Shown piece after piece: positions 1 through 5,786 of a stretch of 9,203 bases of DNA. Within the stretch, counting starts at the first letter, position 1, and each line of letters starts with the position of its first letter. Below the pieces are notes generated by a model. The model was not told the origin of the DNA. It saw only the letters and a program-made list of their open reading frames with translations, and searched no databases. The DNA is from Actinomycetes bacterium (lineage in GTDB: Bacteria > Actinomycetota > Acidimicrobiia > Acidimicrobiales > Microtrichaceae), in the NCBI GenBank assembly GCA_023423475.1, contig JAFAFN010000369.1:1-9203 (forward strand). Reading direction: 5' to 3'. A program made the position numbers and the translations under genes.

Positions 1-440
1 CGCGGCAGGTGGTCGACCATCGTGTGGAAATACGGACGCCACGGGGACCGGTAGATGGCGACGGTCCCCTGCACGTAGGTCGGTGCGCCACGCAGCTCGG
101 AATGCACCAGGTCGATCTTGTCGACCATGTCGGGAGTCAGCGACTCCGCGACGATACGGTCGCCGGCGGCCACGACCCTTGTGCCGGGACCGACCCGGAC
201 CTCTCGTAGCACGTGCACCTTGGCAGGTGGCAACGCGAGCGATGCCGAGCCCAGGCCCGAGCGACGGGCCGACGCAGCGAGCGGCAACGAGCCGATGCCA
301 GGACACGGCACGCTCTCACCACCACCGAGCTGGATCAGCTCGGTGCCGTCGAGCACGGCGGCAGGCACCGTCCGGTACCTGCGTCGGCCGACCGGGAGTG
401 TCGAGCCGACACGGCCCAAGGCGTCGCCGAGACGTGTCAC
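1..440 (-). CDS. GT61/DUF563-like glycosyltransferase, 5' part (runs off left edge)
   Basis: The frame is open from GTG at 440 to the window edge (146 complete codons), so the C-terminal part is missing. The last visible residues, YFHTMVDHLP, match the opening motif of the GT61/DUF563 family (aromatic, His, then Asp-x-Leu-Pro), and it follows a strand-rich region as in that family. Members move sugars onto glycans or capsular polymers, so a role in cell-surface polysaccharide is inferred. The start is uncertain. An in-frame ATG at 497 would add 19 residues, but those codons have poor third-position GC and no clear ribosome site. The best Shine-Dalgarno (486-495) serves an ATG at 478 in another frame. 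That frame ends in a TGA overlapping the GTG at 440, which is why 440 is preferred. A frameshift near 440 is the main alternative. Confidence 0.6.
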   Translation of the reverse strand, partial: MTRLGDALGRVGSTLPVGRRRYRTVPAAVLDGTELIQLGGGESVPCPGIGSLPLAASARRSGLGSASLALPPAKVHVLREVRVGPGTRVVAAGDRIVAESLTPDMVDKIDLVHSELRGAPTYVQGTVAIYRSPWRPYFHTMVDHLP

Positions 441-460
441 CGGCGCGAGGGGAGTGACAC
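434..460 (-). promoter_or_regulatory. Hairpin covering the GT61 start codon
   Basis: GTGTCAC and GTGACAC form a perfect 7-bp stem around a 13-base loop. In the minus-strand message the GTG start (440-438) and the leader stop (439-437) both lie in the 3' arm. The structure would hide the start until a ribosome translating the leader opens it. The geometry is seen in the sequence; the regulatory role is inferred. Confidence 0.35.
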
Positions 461-478
461 GTTGACGTCGGTGAACAT
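437..478 (-). promoter_or_regulatory. 13-codon leader ORF coupled to the GT61 start
   Basis: ATG at 478 opens MFTDVNVSLPSRR and stops at TGA 439-437, overlapping the GTG (440-438) of the glycosyltransferase as GTGA. It has the strongest Shine-Dalgarno in the window, GAGGGAGGGG at 495-486, seven bases before the ATG. Twelve of its 13 codons end in G or C, like real coding sequence here. It could be a leader peptide that delivers ribosomes to the GTG. It could also be the true N-terminus of the glycosyltransferase, separated from the rest by a frameshift. Confidence 0.4.
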
Positions 479-594
479 GTCGAGGCCCCTCCCTCATCGT
501 TCCGTCGGCCCGTCGGACGAGCCTGCTGCAGTTGAGTCGGCAACCGTGGCCGTCACCTGACTGTAACCCTGAGGACACCCGAGCGGTGCGCACC

Positions 595-768
595 TCAGCG
601 CTCGTCGGAACCCTTCGAACGACGCCGACGGAGGAAGCGGCGCGTGGGCCGCTCGGGCTCGGTCCCCCGCACCAGTCGTGTCACGATGCCGGCGATCGCC
701 GAGAACGCCAGCGCACCGAGCGCGAACAGCGCCATGACCGTGATGATCGCCTCTGCGCCGCCCGTCAT
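595..768 (-). CDS. Small single-pass membrane protein, 57 aa, unknown function
   Basis: This is a short gene starting at ATG 768 (MTGGAEAII) and ending at TGA 597-595. GGAGG and AGGA motifs lie just upstream of the ATG. Residues 7-30 form one hydrophobic helix rich in Ala, Leu, Phe and Ile. A strongly basic tail follows, with many Arg and Lys among residues 43-57, so the C-terminus should stay in the cytoplasm by the positive-inside rule. Such one-helix proteins with Arg-rich tails are common in actinobacteria and mostly uncharacterised. The frame extends upstream to an ATG at 864, but the added part is Arg/Ala-rich without a recognisable pattern, so the inner start is preferred. No family is recognised and no function is proposed. 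Confidence 0.6.
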   Translation of the reverse strand: MTGGAEAIITVMALFALGALAFSAIAGIVTRLVRGTEPERPTRRFLRRRRSKGSDER

Positions 769-818
769 GCACCGATCCTCGCACCTCCGAGCAGTAGGGG
801 CAGTACGTGCCCGTTCAT
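765..818 (-). promoter_or_regulatory. 17-codon mini-ORF overlapping the start of the 57-aa gene
   Basis: ATG at 818 (MNGHVLPLLLGGARIGA) ends at TGA 767-765, sharing ATGA with the 57-aa gene start. A GGGGG tract sits directly before the ATG, too close to be an ideal ribosome site. A TAGGGT box is at 841-836. Third-position GC is only moderate (11 of 17), so chance is a real possibility. Confidence 0.2.
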
Positions 819-984
819 GCCCCCGTTTCGAACGCACCCTAGCCGAACCGCCGGAAATCCCCATTATGTAAAGTTGACTCGGATCTGCCCCGACCGGCTG
901 GAAGGGGGCGCTGAACGTCCACTTCCGGCGATCTGCGCGCCGAGGCGCCCCTCCACCACGCTGCGACGCGCAGTTCGACGGCGA

Positions 985-1347
985 TCAGCCAGCGCTGCGA
1001 TCCGGCGCCACGCTGCGACCGTCCGACGGTCGCTCGAACGCTGCCTCCATGCGCTGGATCAGCGCTGCGCCATCCACTGGCGTCTCGTCGTCCACGTGGG
1101 CCCTCAGCTCGCCCAGGACCTCGACCATCTGATCGACGACGTCCTCGAGGTCCGCCAGCTGCCGTCCCAGGGCCACGATCCGCGACTCGTTCCAGGACTG
1201 ATCGCCGTCATGGCGACGCTGCTCGTACGCACGCTGGCGACAGCTCCGCCTGCAGTACTTCCCCGGGCGACCGACACCACGGTTCGCCATGAACCCACGC
1301 CCACAGTTCGGACAGTTCGCCTCGACGCTCGACCCCTGCTCGCCCAC
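985..1347 (-). CDS. Zinc-ribbon / coiled-coil small protein, 120 aa
   Basis: Translation starts at GTG 1347, the only plausible start after an in-frame upstream stop, and ends at TGA 987-985. The N-terminus carries a likely zinc site, Cys12-x2-Cys15 and Cys32-x3-Cys36, in the setting GRPGKYCRRSCRQRAYEQRR. This 'GRPxxYCxxxCRQRAYxxR' pattern recurs in short, poorly characterised actinobacterial proteins. Residues about 53-88 are heptad-like (alternating Leu, Val, Ile with Asp, Glu, Gln) and probably form a coiled coil that dimerises the protein. The rest is an Asp- and Arg-rich tail. A zinc-binding nucleic-acid-binding or adaptor role is an inference; no enzyme motif is visible. It lies 47 bp downstream of the mechanosensitive-channel gene and may be co-transcribed with it, or have its own control through the palindrome at 1361-1373. 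Confidence 0.75.
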   Translation of the reverse strand: MGEQGSSVEANCPNCGRGFMANRGVGRPGKYCRRSCRQRAYEQRRHDGDQSWNESRIVALGRQLADLEDVVDQMVEVLGELRAHVDDETPVDGAALIQRMEAAFERPSDGRSVAPDRSAG

Positions 1348-1360
1348 CCCACCATCATAT

Positions 1361-1373
1361 CGTCACTGTGACG
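1361..1373. promoter_or_regulatory. 13-bp palindrome CGTCACTGTGACG upstream of zinc-ribbon gene
   Basis: Six-base arms CGTCAC/GTGACG surround a single central base, 13 bp before the GTG of the zinc-ribbon gene and inside a 47-bp gap. AT-rich ATAT steps flank it on both sides. It could be an operator for a dimeric regulator. The arms are too short and there is no T-tract for a convincing terminator. Confidence 0.35.
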
Positions 1374-1394
1374 GAATATCGGACCACCTGGGAC

Positions 1395-2801
1395 TCAGCG
1401 CACTGCGCTCACCGATTGATCGGAGCCGTCGACACCCTGACCGGGACGGCCCCACATCGCGTACGGCGGCACGGGGATCTCGATGCCCGCCTCGTCGAAG
1501 GCGTCCTTGATGCGGCTCCGCAGCTCTCGAGCGGCCAGCCACTGGTCCGCCGGGTAGCTCTTCACCGCCACGCGGATCACGAGCGACGTCTCCCCCAACG
1601 CCTCGACACCCCAGAGCTCCGGCTCCTCGAGGATGCGGGCACCCGACGCGGGGTCCTGCCACATCGCGTCGGCCGCCTCCTTGATGATCCGGCCGGCCTG
1701 GTGGTGATCGGCCTCGTAGGCCACCGCGACGTCGAGGATGACGCGCGACCAGCGCTGGGTCATGTTGCCGACCTCCTTGATCTCGCCGTTGGGCACGAAC
1801 CACAGCGTGCCCTCGACGTCGCGCAGCTTGGTCATTCGCAGGGTGATGCCCTCGACGACGCCGGAGGCCCGACCGGCATCGATGATGTCGCCGACGCCGT
1901 ACTGGTCCTCGATGGTGACGAACAGCCCGGCGAGGAAGTCCCGCACGATGTTCTGCGCGCCGAAGCCGAGGGCGGCGCCGACGATGCCTGCGCCGGCGAG
2001 CAGCGGTCCGAGGCTGATGTCGAACTGAGCGAGGGCGACGAACAGCGCGACGACGAAGATGACCACGGATGCAGCACTGCCGAGCGTCGAGGAGATCGTC
2101 GCCATGCGCAACGCCCGACGCTCGGAGATGAGCTTGTCGGCGACCGGACCGTCGGTGGCGTTGGCCACCCGAGCATCGAGGCGCCGCAGGTAACGACGGA
2201 TCCCGCGGCGCACGAGCCGGTTAGCGAGGAACGCCGCGCCGATCACCGCGGCGACGGCGAGCGGCACCGAGGTGAACCACTGCGCTGCCTCGGCCAGGCT
2301 CCGGTTGCCCGTCCATTCGAGCACCTGCTGGCACACCGCACCCGGCTGCGAGCCACAGGCCCGCACGACGGAGACGAAGGTGTCGAACTGCTCGTCGGTG
2401 AAGCCCTCCGGCGTCGAGGTCGGCATCGTCGTGGTGGGGCTCGCCGGATCGGCGTCGGGACGGAGCGCCGTGGTCGTGGTCGGTGCGCCGCTCCCCTCCC
2501 CCGGCGACCTGGAGTCGCCGGCTCCCGAGGGCGCGGCGGGTGCCGAGGTCGTGGCCGGTGCGGCCGTGGTGGTCGGCGCCGTCGTGGTGGGCGCGACGGT
2601 CGTCGGCGGCGCCGTCATGGTCGACGGCGGCGCCGAGGTGGTCGGGACGGTCGTGGACGTCGGCGGCTGCTCCGGTTCGCTCTGCGCGGCGACGGCGCCG
2701 ACGCTCGAGCCGAGCACCCCCAACGCGACCGCCAGTCCCACACCGACTCGACGCACCCCCTTGCGCTGGCTTCGGCGATCATCGACCTGGGCGCGCTGCA
2801 T
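1395..2801 (-). CDS. MscS-family mechanosensitive ion channel with secreted Pro/Thr-rich extension
   Basis: This 468-residue membrane channel should release solutes when membrane tension rises under hypo-osmotic shock. The start at ATG 2801 is fixed by AAGGAG five bases upstream. A basic N-region and hydrophobic stretch (residues 15-40, ending AVAAQ) look like a signal peptide or first helix. Residues 43-130 are low-complexity Pro/Thr/Ala/Ser. Cys149 and Cys157 follow in a short globular segment. Hydrophobic helices lie near 178-196 and 237-260. The MscS pore helix is at 265-297 (GAGIVGAALGFGAQNIVRDF), then the beta domain (FVPNGEI, 335-341) and a C-terminal alpha/beta cage domain to about 447. 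The core is of normal small-conductance MscS layout. The secreted, glycosylatable-looking extension is the unusual part and suggests anchoring in, or sensing of, the cell wall. Confidence 0.92.
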   Translation of the reverse strand: MQRAQVDDRRSQRKGVRRVGVGLAVALGVLGSSVGAVAAQSEPEQPPTSTTVPTTSAPPSTMTAPPTTVAPTTTAPTTTAAPATTSAPAAPSGAGDSRSPGEGSGAPTTTTALRPDADPASPTTTMPTSTPEGFTDEQFDTFVSVVRACGSQPGAVCQQVLEWTGNRSLAEAAQWFTSVPLAVAAVIGAAFLANRLVRRGIRRYLRRLDARVANATDGPVADKLISERRALRMATISSTLGSAASVVIFVVALFVALAQFDISLGPLLAGAGIVGAALGFGAQNIVRDFLAGLFVTIEDQYGVGDIIDAGRASGVVEGITLRMTKLRDVEGTLWFVPNGEIKEVGNMTQRWSRVILDVAVAYEADHHQAGRIIKEAADAMWQDPASGARILEEPELWGVEALGETSLVIRVAVKSYPADQWLAARELRSRIKDAFDEAGIEIPVPPYAMWGRPGQGVDGSDQSVSAVR

Positions 2802-2806
2802 CCGAT

Positions 2807-2827
2807 CTCCTTCGGGTCCGAGGACCC
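2807..2827 (-). promoter_or_regulatory. Shine-Dalgarno and adjacent small hairpin before the MscS gene
   Basis: AAGGAG (2812-2807) is a near-ideal ribosome site that decides the ATG at 2801. Immediately upstream, GGGTCCGAGGACCC (2814-2827) is self-complementary and could fold into a 5-bp stem with a four-base loop. It ends one base from the ribosome site and may limit access. No promoter could be assigned with confidence. Confidence 0.45.
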
Positions 2828-2921
2828 ACTCCGGCCGCGAACTCGAACTCGTTCCCGTCCGGACCCCGGCTCAACCACCTGCGCCGAGCGGCGCTCGACC
2901 TGACACGACCGCGCCCACCAC

Positions 2922-2935
2922 CGAACGTACGTTCG
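2922..2935. promoter_or_regulatory. LexA/SOS-box-like operator CGAACGTACGTTCG
   Basis: This is a perfect 14-bp palindrome matching the GAAC-N4-GTTC core recognised by LexA of actinobacteria and Bacillus (family consensus CGAACRNRYGTTYC). It lies two bases upstream of a TATGGT -10 box (2938-2943), where a bound repressor would block RNA polymerase. The gene downstream is a DNA-repair glycosylase. The divergent MscS gene starts about 120 bp away and could also be affected, but that is less likely. Confidence 0.7.
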
Positions 2936-2937
2936 CC

Positions 2938-2950
2938 TATGGTGGGCGCA
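2938..2950 (+). promoter_or_regulatory. Candidate -10 box for leaderless transcript (TATGGT)
   Basis: TATGGT at 2938-2943 is followed by six bases and then an ATG at 2950. This is the spacing of actinobacterial leaderless promoters, in which transcription starts on the A of the start codon. No clear -35 is seen; that position lies upstream of, and next to, the LexA-like palindrome. Confidence 0.45.
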
Positions 2951-2979
2951 TGCGAACGACGGATGCGGCATCACGGTGA
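2950..2979 (+). promoter_or_regulatory. 9-codon mini-ORF coupled to the glycosylase start
   Basis: ATG at 2950 opens MRTTDAASR and ends at TGA 2977-2979, overlapping the glycosylase GTG (2976-2978) as GTGA. The -10 box six bases before the ATG would give a leaderless message starting on this mini-ORF, and ribosomes would then reinitiate at the GTG. The GTG has no good Shine-Dalgarno of its own. Codon composition of the mini-ORF is not informative, so support rests on position alone. Confidence 0.4.
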
Positions 2980-4166
2980 GTCGGAGCCGGCTGTCCGCAG
3001 CACAAGCTCGCCGAGTCGCCCTTGCCGCACAGGGCCTGGGGCGACCGCGGCCGCAGGTGCAGGTGACACGACGGCAGCTCCGATCGACGTTCCGACGGAT
3101 GGGTGTGCTGCAGCTCGACTCGGTGAACGTGCTGACCCGGGCGCACCAGCTGCCCTTCTTCTCCCGGCTCGGCTCGTACGACCGCCAGCAGCTCGACCGC
3201 TGGCTCTGGCGCAGCGGCGAGGTCGTCGAGCACTTCCCACACGTCGCTGCGCTGCTCCCGGTCGATCAGTACCACCTGATGGCACCACGCATGGAGTCCC
3301 AGCGCGCACGTCGGAACCTCGACACGGCGACGCTCCAGTACTGCCGCGACGTGCGCGACGAGATCGCCGAGCGGGGACCCTTGGCAGTGGCAGAGCTGCG
3401 GAACGGTGGCAGCCGCACCGGACCGTGGTGGGGCCACTCACCGGGTAAGCAAGCAGTCAGCTACCTGCATCAGGTGGGCGAGCTCGCTGTCGCGGACCGC
3501 CGCAGCAACTTCGAGCTCGTCGTGGACCTGCCCGAACGGGTCATCCCGACGCCTCAGCTCCCCGGGCCGCCCGCCGACGCCGAGCACGCCCGTCGCGAGC
3601 TCCTGGTCACCGCGGCGCGGGCCCATGGCATCGGGACCGCCGCCGACCTCGCCGACTACCACCGCCTGGGTGTCACACCGGCGCGTCGGACCCTCGCCGA
3701 CCTGGTTGCCGAGGGACGCCTGGAACGTGTGGCCGTCGAAGGCTGGAACGAGCCGGCGTTCCTCGTCCCGGACATGGCCGTTCCCCGGTCCGTGTCCGGC
3801 CGTGCGCTGCTCAGCCCCTTCGATCCTCTCGTGTGGTTCCGACCGCGGGTCGAGCGGATGTTCGGCTTCCACTACCGCATCGAGATCTACGTCCCCGCGC
3901 CACGACGGCGCTACGGCTACTACGTGCTGCCGTTCCTGCTCGGCGACGCACTCGTCGCCCGGGTCGACCTCAAGGCCGATCGGGCCGCCGGGGTGCTGCG
4001 TGTGAGGGCCGCCTTCTCGGAGCCCGGCCACGAACCGGGCGCCGTCGTCGCCGCGCTCGCCGATGAGCTCCGCTCCATGGCCCTCTGGCTCGGCTTGTCC
4101 GAGGTCGCGGTCGAGCAGCGCGGCGACCTCAGCTCGCCCCTGCGCATGGCGATCCACCGGGCGTGA
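2976..4166 (+). CDS. ycaQ: HTH_42-family DNA glycosylase, YcaQ/AlkX type (crosslink repair)
   Basis: The 396 residues are full length for the family. YcaQ/AlkX enzymes cleave N-glycosidic bonds of alkylated purines and unhook interstrand crosslinks such as those from nitrogen mustards. The related AlkZ group protects antibiotic producers. Family signatures run the whole length: VLQLDSVNVLTRAH near residues 44-57, HFPHVAALLP at 86-95, GPWWGHSPGKQAVSYLHQVGEL at about 149-170, DLPERVIP at about 184-191, and LLSPFDPLVWFRPRVERMFG in the last third, with winged-helix segments. The catalytic position reads Gln46-Leu47-Asp48, the Q-x-D form seen in YcaQ/AlkX and not the Q-x-Q form of AlkZ. The start is GTG 2976, coupled to the mini-ORF at 2950. 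The LexA-like box upstream predicts DNA-damage induction. It is probably monocistronic. Confidence 0.9.
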   Translation: MSRSRLSAAQARRVALAAQGLGRPRPQVQVTRRQLRSTFRRMGVLQLDSVNVLTRAHQLPFFSRLGSYDRQQLDRWLWRSGEVVEHFPHVAALLPVDQYHLMAPRMESQRARRNLDTATLQYCRDVRDEIAERGPLAVAELRNGGSRTGPWWGHSPGKQAVSYLHQVGELAVADRRSNFELVVDLPERVIPTPQLPGPPADAEHARRELLVTAARAHGIGTAADLADYHRLGVTPARRTLADLVAEGRLERVAVEGWNEPAFLVPDMAVPRSVSGRALLSPFDPLVWFRPRVERMFGFHYRIEIYVPAPRRRYGYYVLPFLLGDALVARVDLKADRAAGVLRVRAAFSEPGHEPGAVVAALADELRSMALWLGLSEVAVEQRGDLSSPLRMAIHRA

Positions 4167-4300
4167 ACTGGCAGTGACTGCTCGCCCCCGGCCGCCCGCA
4201 CCGAACGGCGCGAACCCCCGCCCATGCCCAGCTGGGGAGTGCCTCACACGGTCCTTCTCGTCGCAGCTGACAGCGCTCCCAGCCAGGGGCCACATCCCGG

Positions 4301-4311
4301 ACACATTGTGT
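4301..4311. promoter_or_regulatory. Short palindrome ACACATTGTGT upstream of the 109-aa gene promoter
   Basis: Five-base arms ACACA/TGTGT flank one base, just upstream of the TTTACA candidate -35 at 4320-4325. It could be an operator for the 109-aa gene, but it is short and could be chance. The rest of 4167-4300, after the glycosylase stop, is GC-rich and non-coding. It holds small inverted repeats such as CCCAGCTGGG and no convincing terminator. Confidence 0.2.
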
Positions 4312-4319
4312 TCAGGTCC

Positions 4320-4350
4320 TTTACATCGATGTGCCGAAGGTGTCTGATAG
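4320..4350 (+). promoter_or_regulatory. Candidate promoter of the 109-aa gene
   Basis: TTTACA (4320-4325) and TGATAG (4345-4350) are separated by 19 bases in the least GC-rich part of the intergenic region. Transcription would start near 4357, leaving a leader of about 65 bases before the ATG at 4424. The spacer is slightly long, so this is a weak to moderate match. Confidence 0.35.
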
Positions 4351-4423
4351 GTGCAGTGTCTCGGCGGCTAGCAGCTACCGGGTCACCGCACAAACTGAGC
4401 CACCCACAACTGAGGAGGTGCCG

Positions 4424-4753
4424 ATGTCAACTCGTCATCGTGCCCGGCAGTCCGGACCGAGTTCAGCGCTCCAAGAGGAGCGAGAGCGGCGCAAGGCCGA
4501 ACACCGACGTGTTCGCCGCACCGTGAACCAGTCCCTTCACGTGGCATCGCTCGAGGAGGACCATGACGGCCTCGTGCTCGAGCATCCACATGCGACACAC
4601 GGCTACACCGACGAGCATGAACCGGCACTCCCCCACGCGGCCAGCGACCCGCAGAAGCGGATGCGCCACTGGAAGCAGTCCTTCTGGAAGCGCCGCACGC
4701 TGCAGCGCCGCCGCAAGGCCTTGGCCTACGAGTCGCACCTGCGCCAGGCCTGA
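4424..4753 (+). CDS. Small basic hydrophilic protein, 109 aa, unknown function
   Basis: ATG 4424 is chosen because GAGGAGGTG lies five to six bases upstream. An in-frame ATG at 4331 would overlap the promoter-like region and lacks a ribosome site. The protein has three parts. Residues 1-34 are Arg/Glu/Lys-rich and probably a charged helix (EERERRKAEHRRVRR). Residues 40-74 are acidic and His-rich, with six His. Residues 75-109 are strongly basic with aromatic residues (RHWKQSFWKRRTLQRRRKA). There is no signal peptide or membrane segment. The basic ends suggest nucleic-acid or ribosome contact, and the His/Asp/Glu middle could bind a metal; both are guesses from composition. I recognise no family. 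It appears to be a single-gene unit ended by hairpins. Confidence 0.65.
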   Translation: MSTRHRARQSGPSSALQEERERRKAEHRRVRRTVNQSLHVASLEEDHDGLVLEHPHATHGYTDEHEPALPHAASDPQKRMRHWKQSFWKRRTLQRRRKALAYESHLRQA

Positions 4754-4773
4754 GCTTCCCTCCAACTGATCCT

Positions 4774-4845
4774 GCGGGAGCGCTGCTCCTGCGACCCGAT
4801 GGCGACGTCGGGCGGCTGTGCCTCGGAGCCGGTCGCCCGACGTCG
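4774..4845 (+). terminator. Two tandem hairpins after the 109-aa gene (likely terminator)
   Basis: The first hairpin (4774-4792) pairs GCGGGAGC with GCTCCTGC around GCT, with one G-T pair. The second (4803-4845) has perfect 12-bp arms, CGACGTCGGGCG and CGCCCGACGTCG, around a 19-base loop, followed by AACTCGTTT. The U-tract is weak, which is common for terminators in high-GC actinobacteria. Both lie between the 109-aa gene stop and the next promoter. Confidence 0.5.
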
Positions 4846-4930
4846 AACTCGTTTGCGGGCACCGATGGGTCCTACTGAGAAGACCCGCTGTTCACGACGG
4901 ACCTGCGCCGCTCGGAGCTGCGGCGACAAG

Positions 4931-4943
4931 TAGCGTTCTGGCG
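4931..4943 (+). promoter_or_regulatory. Leaderless promoter -10 box TAGCGT for the EcsC-like gene
   Basis: TAGCGT (4931-4936) is followed by six bases and the GTG start at 4943. There is no Shine-Dalgarno before the GTG. This is the TANNNT-N6/7-start layout of actinobacterial leaderless genes. A -35 is not obvious. Confidence 0.45.
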
Positions 4944-5764
4944 TGGCGCGCAAGCGGGACGACCGTGGGTCCAAGGCACTCGAGCATTCCGTGCTCCCGT
5001 TGGTGGACCGCGTCGTCGAACAACGATCCGTGCATGCTGCCGAACAGGTGTCGCGCCTCCGCGCCGAGTTCCCCGACGACACACCCGAGGAGCTCGCCAA
5101 CCGGCTGATCCGCCGTTGCGCCAGGGAGATGTCGATCGCCGGGGCGGTGAGCGGCGGCGCAGCCGCAGCACCGGTGGCTGGCATGGCGGTCGCTGCTGCG
5201 TCCGCCGGCGTCGACTCGGCCTACAGCATGAACCGCCTCGGCGAGCTCATCATGGGCATCGGCGAGATCTACGGCCACGGCATCGACTCCCACGACGAAC
5301 GACGAGCTGCCGTGCTCGCGGTGATCGGCCTGGTCGACGGCGCCGCGGTCGGCATGAGCGGGCTCGCGGCCAAGGCCGGGGCACGCGGCGGCGCGCGGGT
5401 GCTCTCCAAGGTCCCCTCCCCCGCCGCAGGAGCCGTCTCGGGCGGCGTCGCACGGCGGACCGTGTCCAAGCTGGGGGCGAAGTCCGGGCCGTGGAGCCTG
5501 GCGGCCCTGGTGCCCTACGGCATCGGCGCGGGCGTCGGCGCTGCCGGCAACGGTCTGCTGGCCAGAGCGGTCGGCAAGGCGGCCAAGCAGTACTTCGCGT
5601 CGAGTGACCCGTCGACGGATCGCCGAGAGGTCCTCCTCGAGGATGCGGGCGACGGCGAGGTGCTCGACGACGACATGTACGACGACTCCAGCACGACCTC
5701 GGGCCACGGGTACGCGGACTCGGGCGTCGACGACGACATCGTCGATGCCGAGATCGTGGACTGA
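4943..5764 (+). CDS. EcsC-like protein with acidic C-terminal tail, 273 aa
   Basis: The protein starts at a leaderless-type GTG. The central part resembles the EcsC family: a helical N-terminal region, 'EELANRLIRRCAREMSIAGAVSG' at about 49-71, an Ala/Gly-rich hydrophobic stretch at 64-92, then RLGELIMGIGEIYGHGI at 98-114 followed by DERRAAVLAVIGL. A second and third Ala/Gly-rich stretch lie near 124-148 and 185-212. EcsC-type proteins are cytoplasmic or membrane-associated and their biochemical role is not settled. The last 45 residues are highly acidic and end DDDIVDAEIVD, like the extreme C-terminus of actinobacterial DnaK. The stop is 21 bp before the aldehyde dehydrogenase start, but that gene appears to have its own promoter. 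Family assignment is by pattern only and is tentative; 'hypothetical protein' is the fallback. Confidence 0.75.
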   Translation: MARKRDDRGSKALEHSVLPLVDRVVEQRSVHAAEQVSRLRAEFPDDTPEELANRLIRRCAREMSIAGAVSGGAAAAPVAGMAVAAASAGVDSAYSMNRLGELIMGIGEIYGHGIDSHDERRAAVLAVIGLVDGAAVGMSGLAAKAGARGGARVLSKVPSPAAGAVSGGVARRTVSKLGAKSGPWSLAALVPYGIGAGVGAAGNGLLARAVGKAAKQYFASSDPSTDRREVLLEDAGDGEVLDDDMYDDSSTTSGHGYADSGVDDDIVDAEIVD

Positions 5765-5772
5765 CCCCTCGA

Positions 5773-5786
5773 TAGGGTCGGAACCA
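5773..5786 (+). promoter_or_regulatory. Leaderless promoter -10 box TAGGGT for the aldehyde dehydrogenase
   Basis: TAGGGT (5773-5778) lies seven bases before ATG 5786, inside the 21-bp gap after the EcsC-like gene. No convincing Shine-Dalgarno is present. This suggests independent, leaderless expression in spite of the close operon-like spacing. Confidence 0.45.

Noticed and set aside
322..342. Inverted repeat ACCGAGCTG ... CAGCTCGGT with a 3-base loop
   Set aside because: It lies inside the GT61 coding frame and is explained by its codons (ELIQLG). No intergenic or start context supports a regulatory role.
861..880. AT-rich island with TTTACATAAT on the minus strand and TTGACT on the plus strand
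   Set aside because: It looks promoter-like, but no correctly spaced partner element was found on either strand and it is about 95 bases from the nearest start. It is not strong enough to call a promoter.
2412..2675. Repetitive GGTGG/GTCG-rich DNA that could be taken for a VNTR or CRISPR-like array
   Set aside because: The units are irregular and there are no constant repeats with unique spacers. It is explained by codons of the Pro/Thr-rich arm of the MscS protein.
2830..2856. GAACTCGAACTCGTTC resembling a second SOS box
   Set aside because: The GAAC/GTTC spacing does not match the four-base spacer needed for LexA recognition.
1368..2903. 511-codon plus-strand open frame opposite the MscS gene
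   Set aside because: It has Arg/Gly-rich composition without domains, and it is antisense to a gene with a strong ribosome site and clear MscS motifs.
3438..4304. 288-codon minus-strand open frame opposite the glycosylase
   Set aside because: It overlaps the HTH_42 gene entirely in its conserved part and shows no family pattern.
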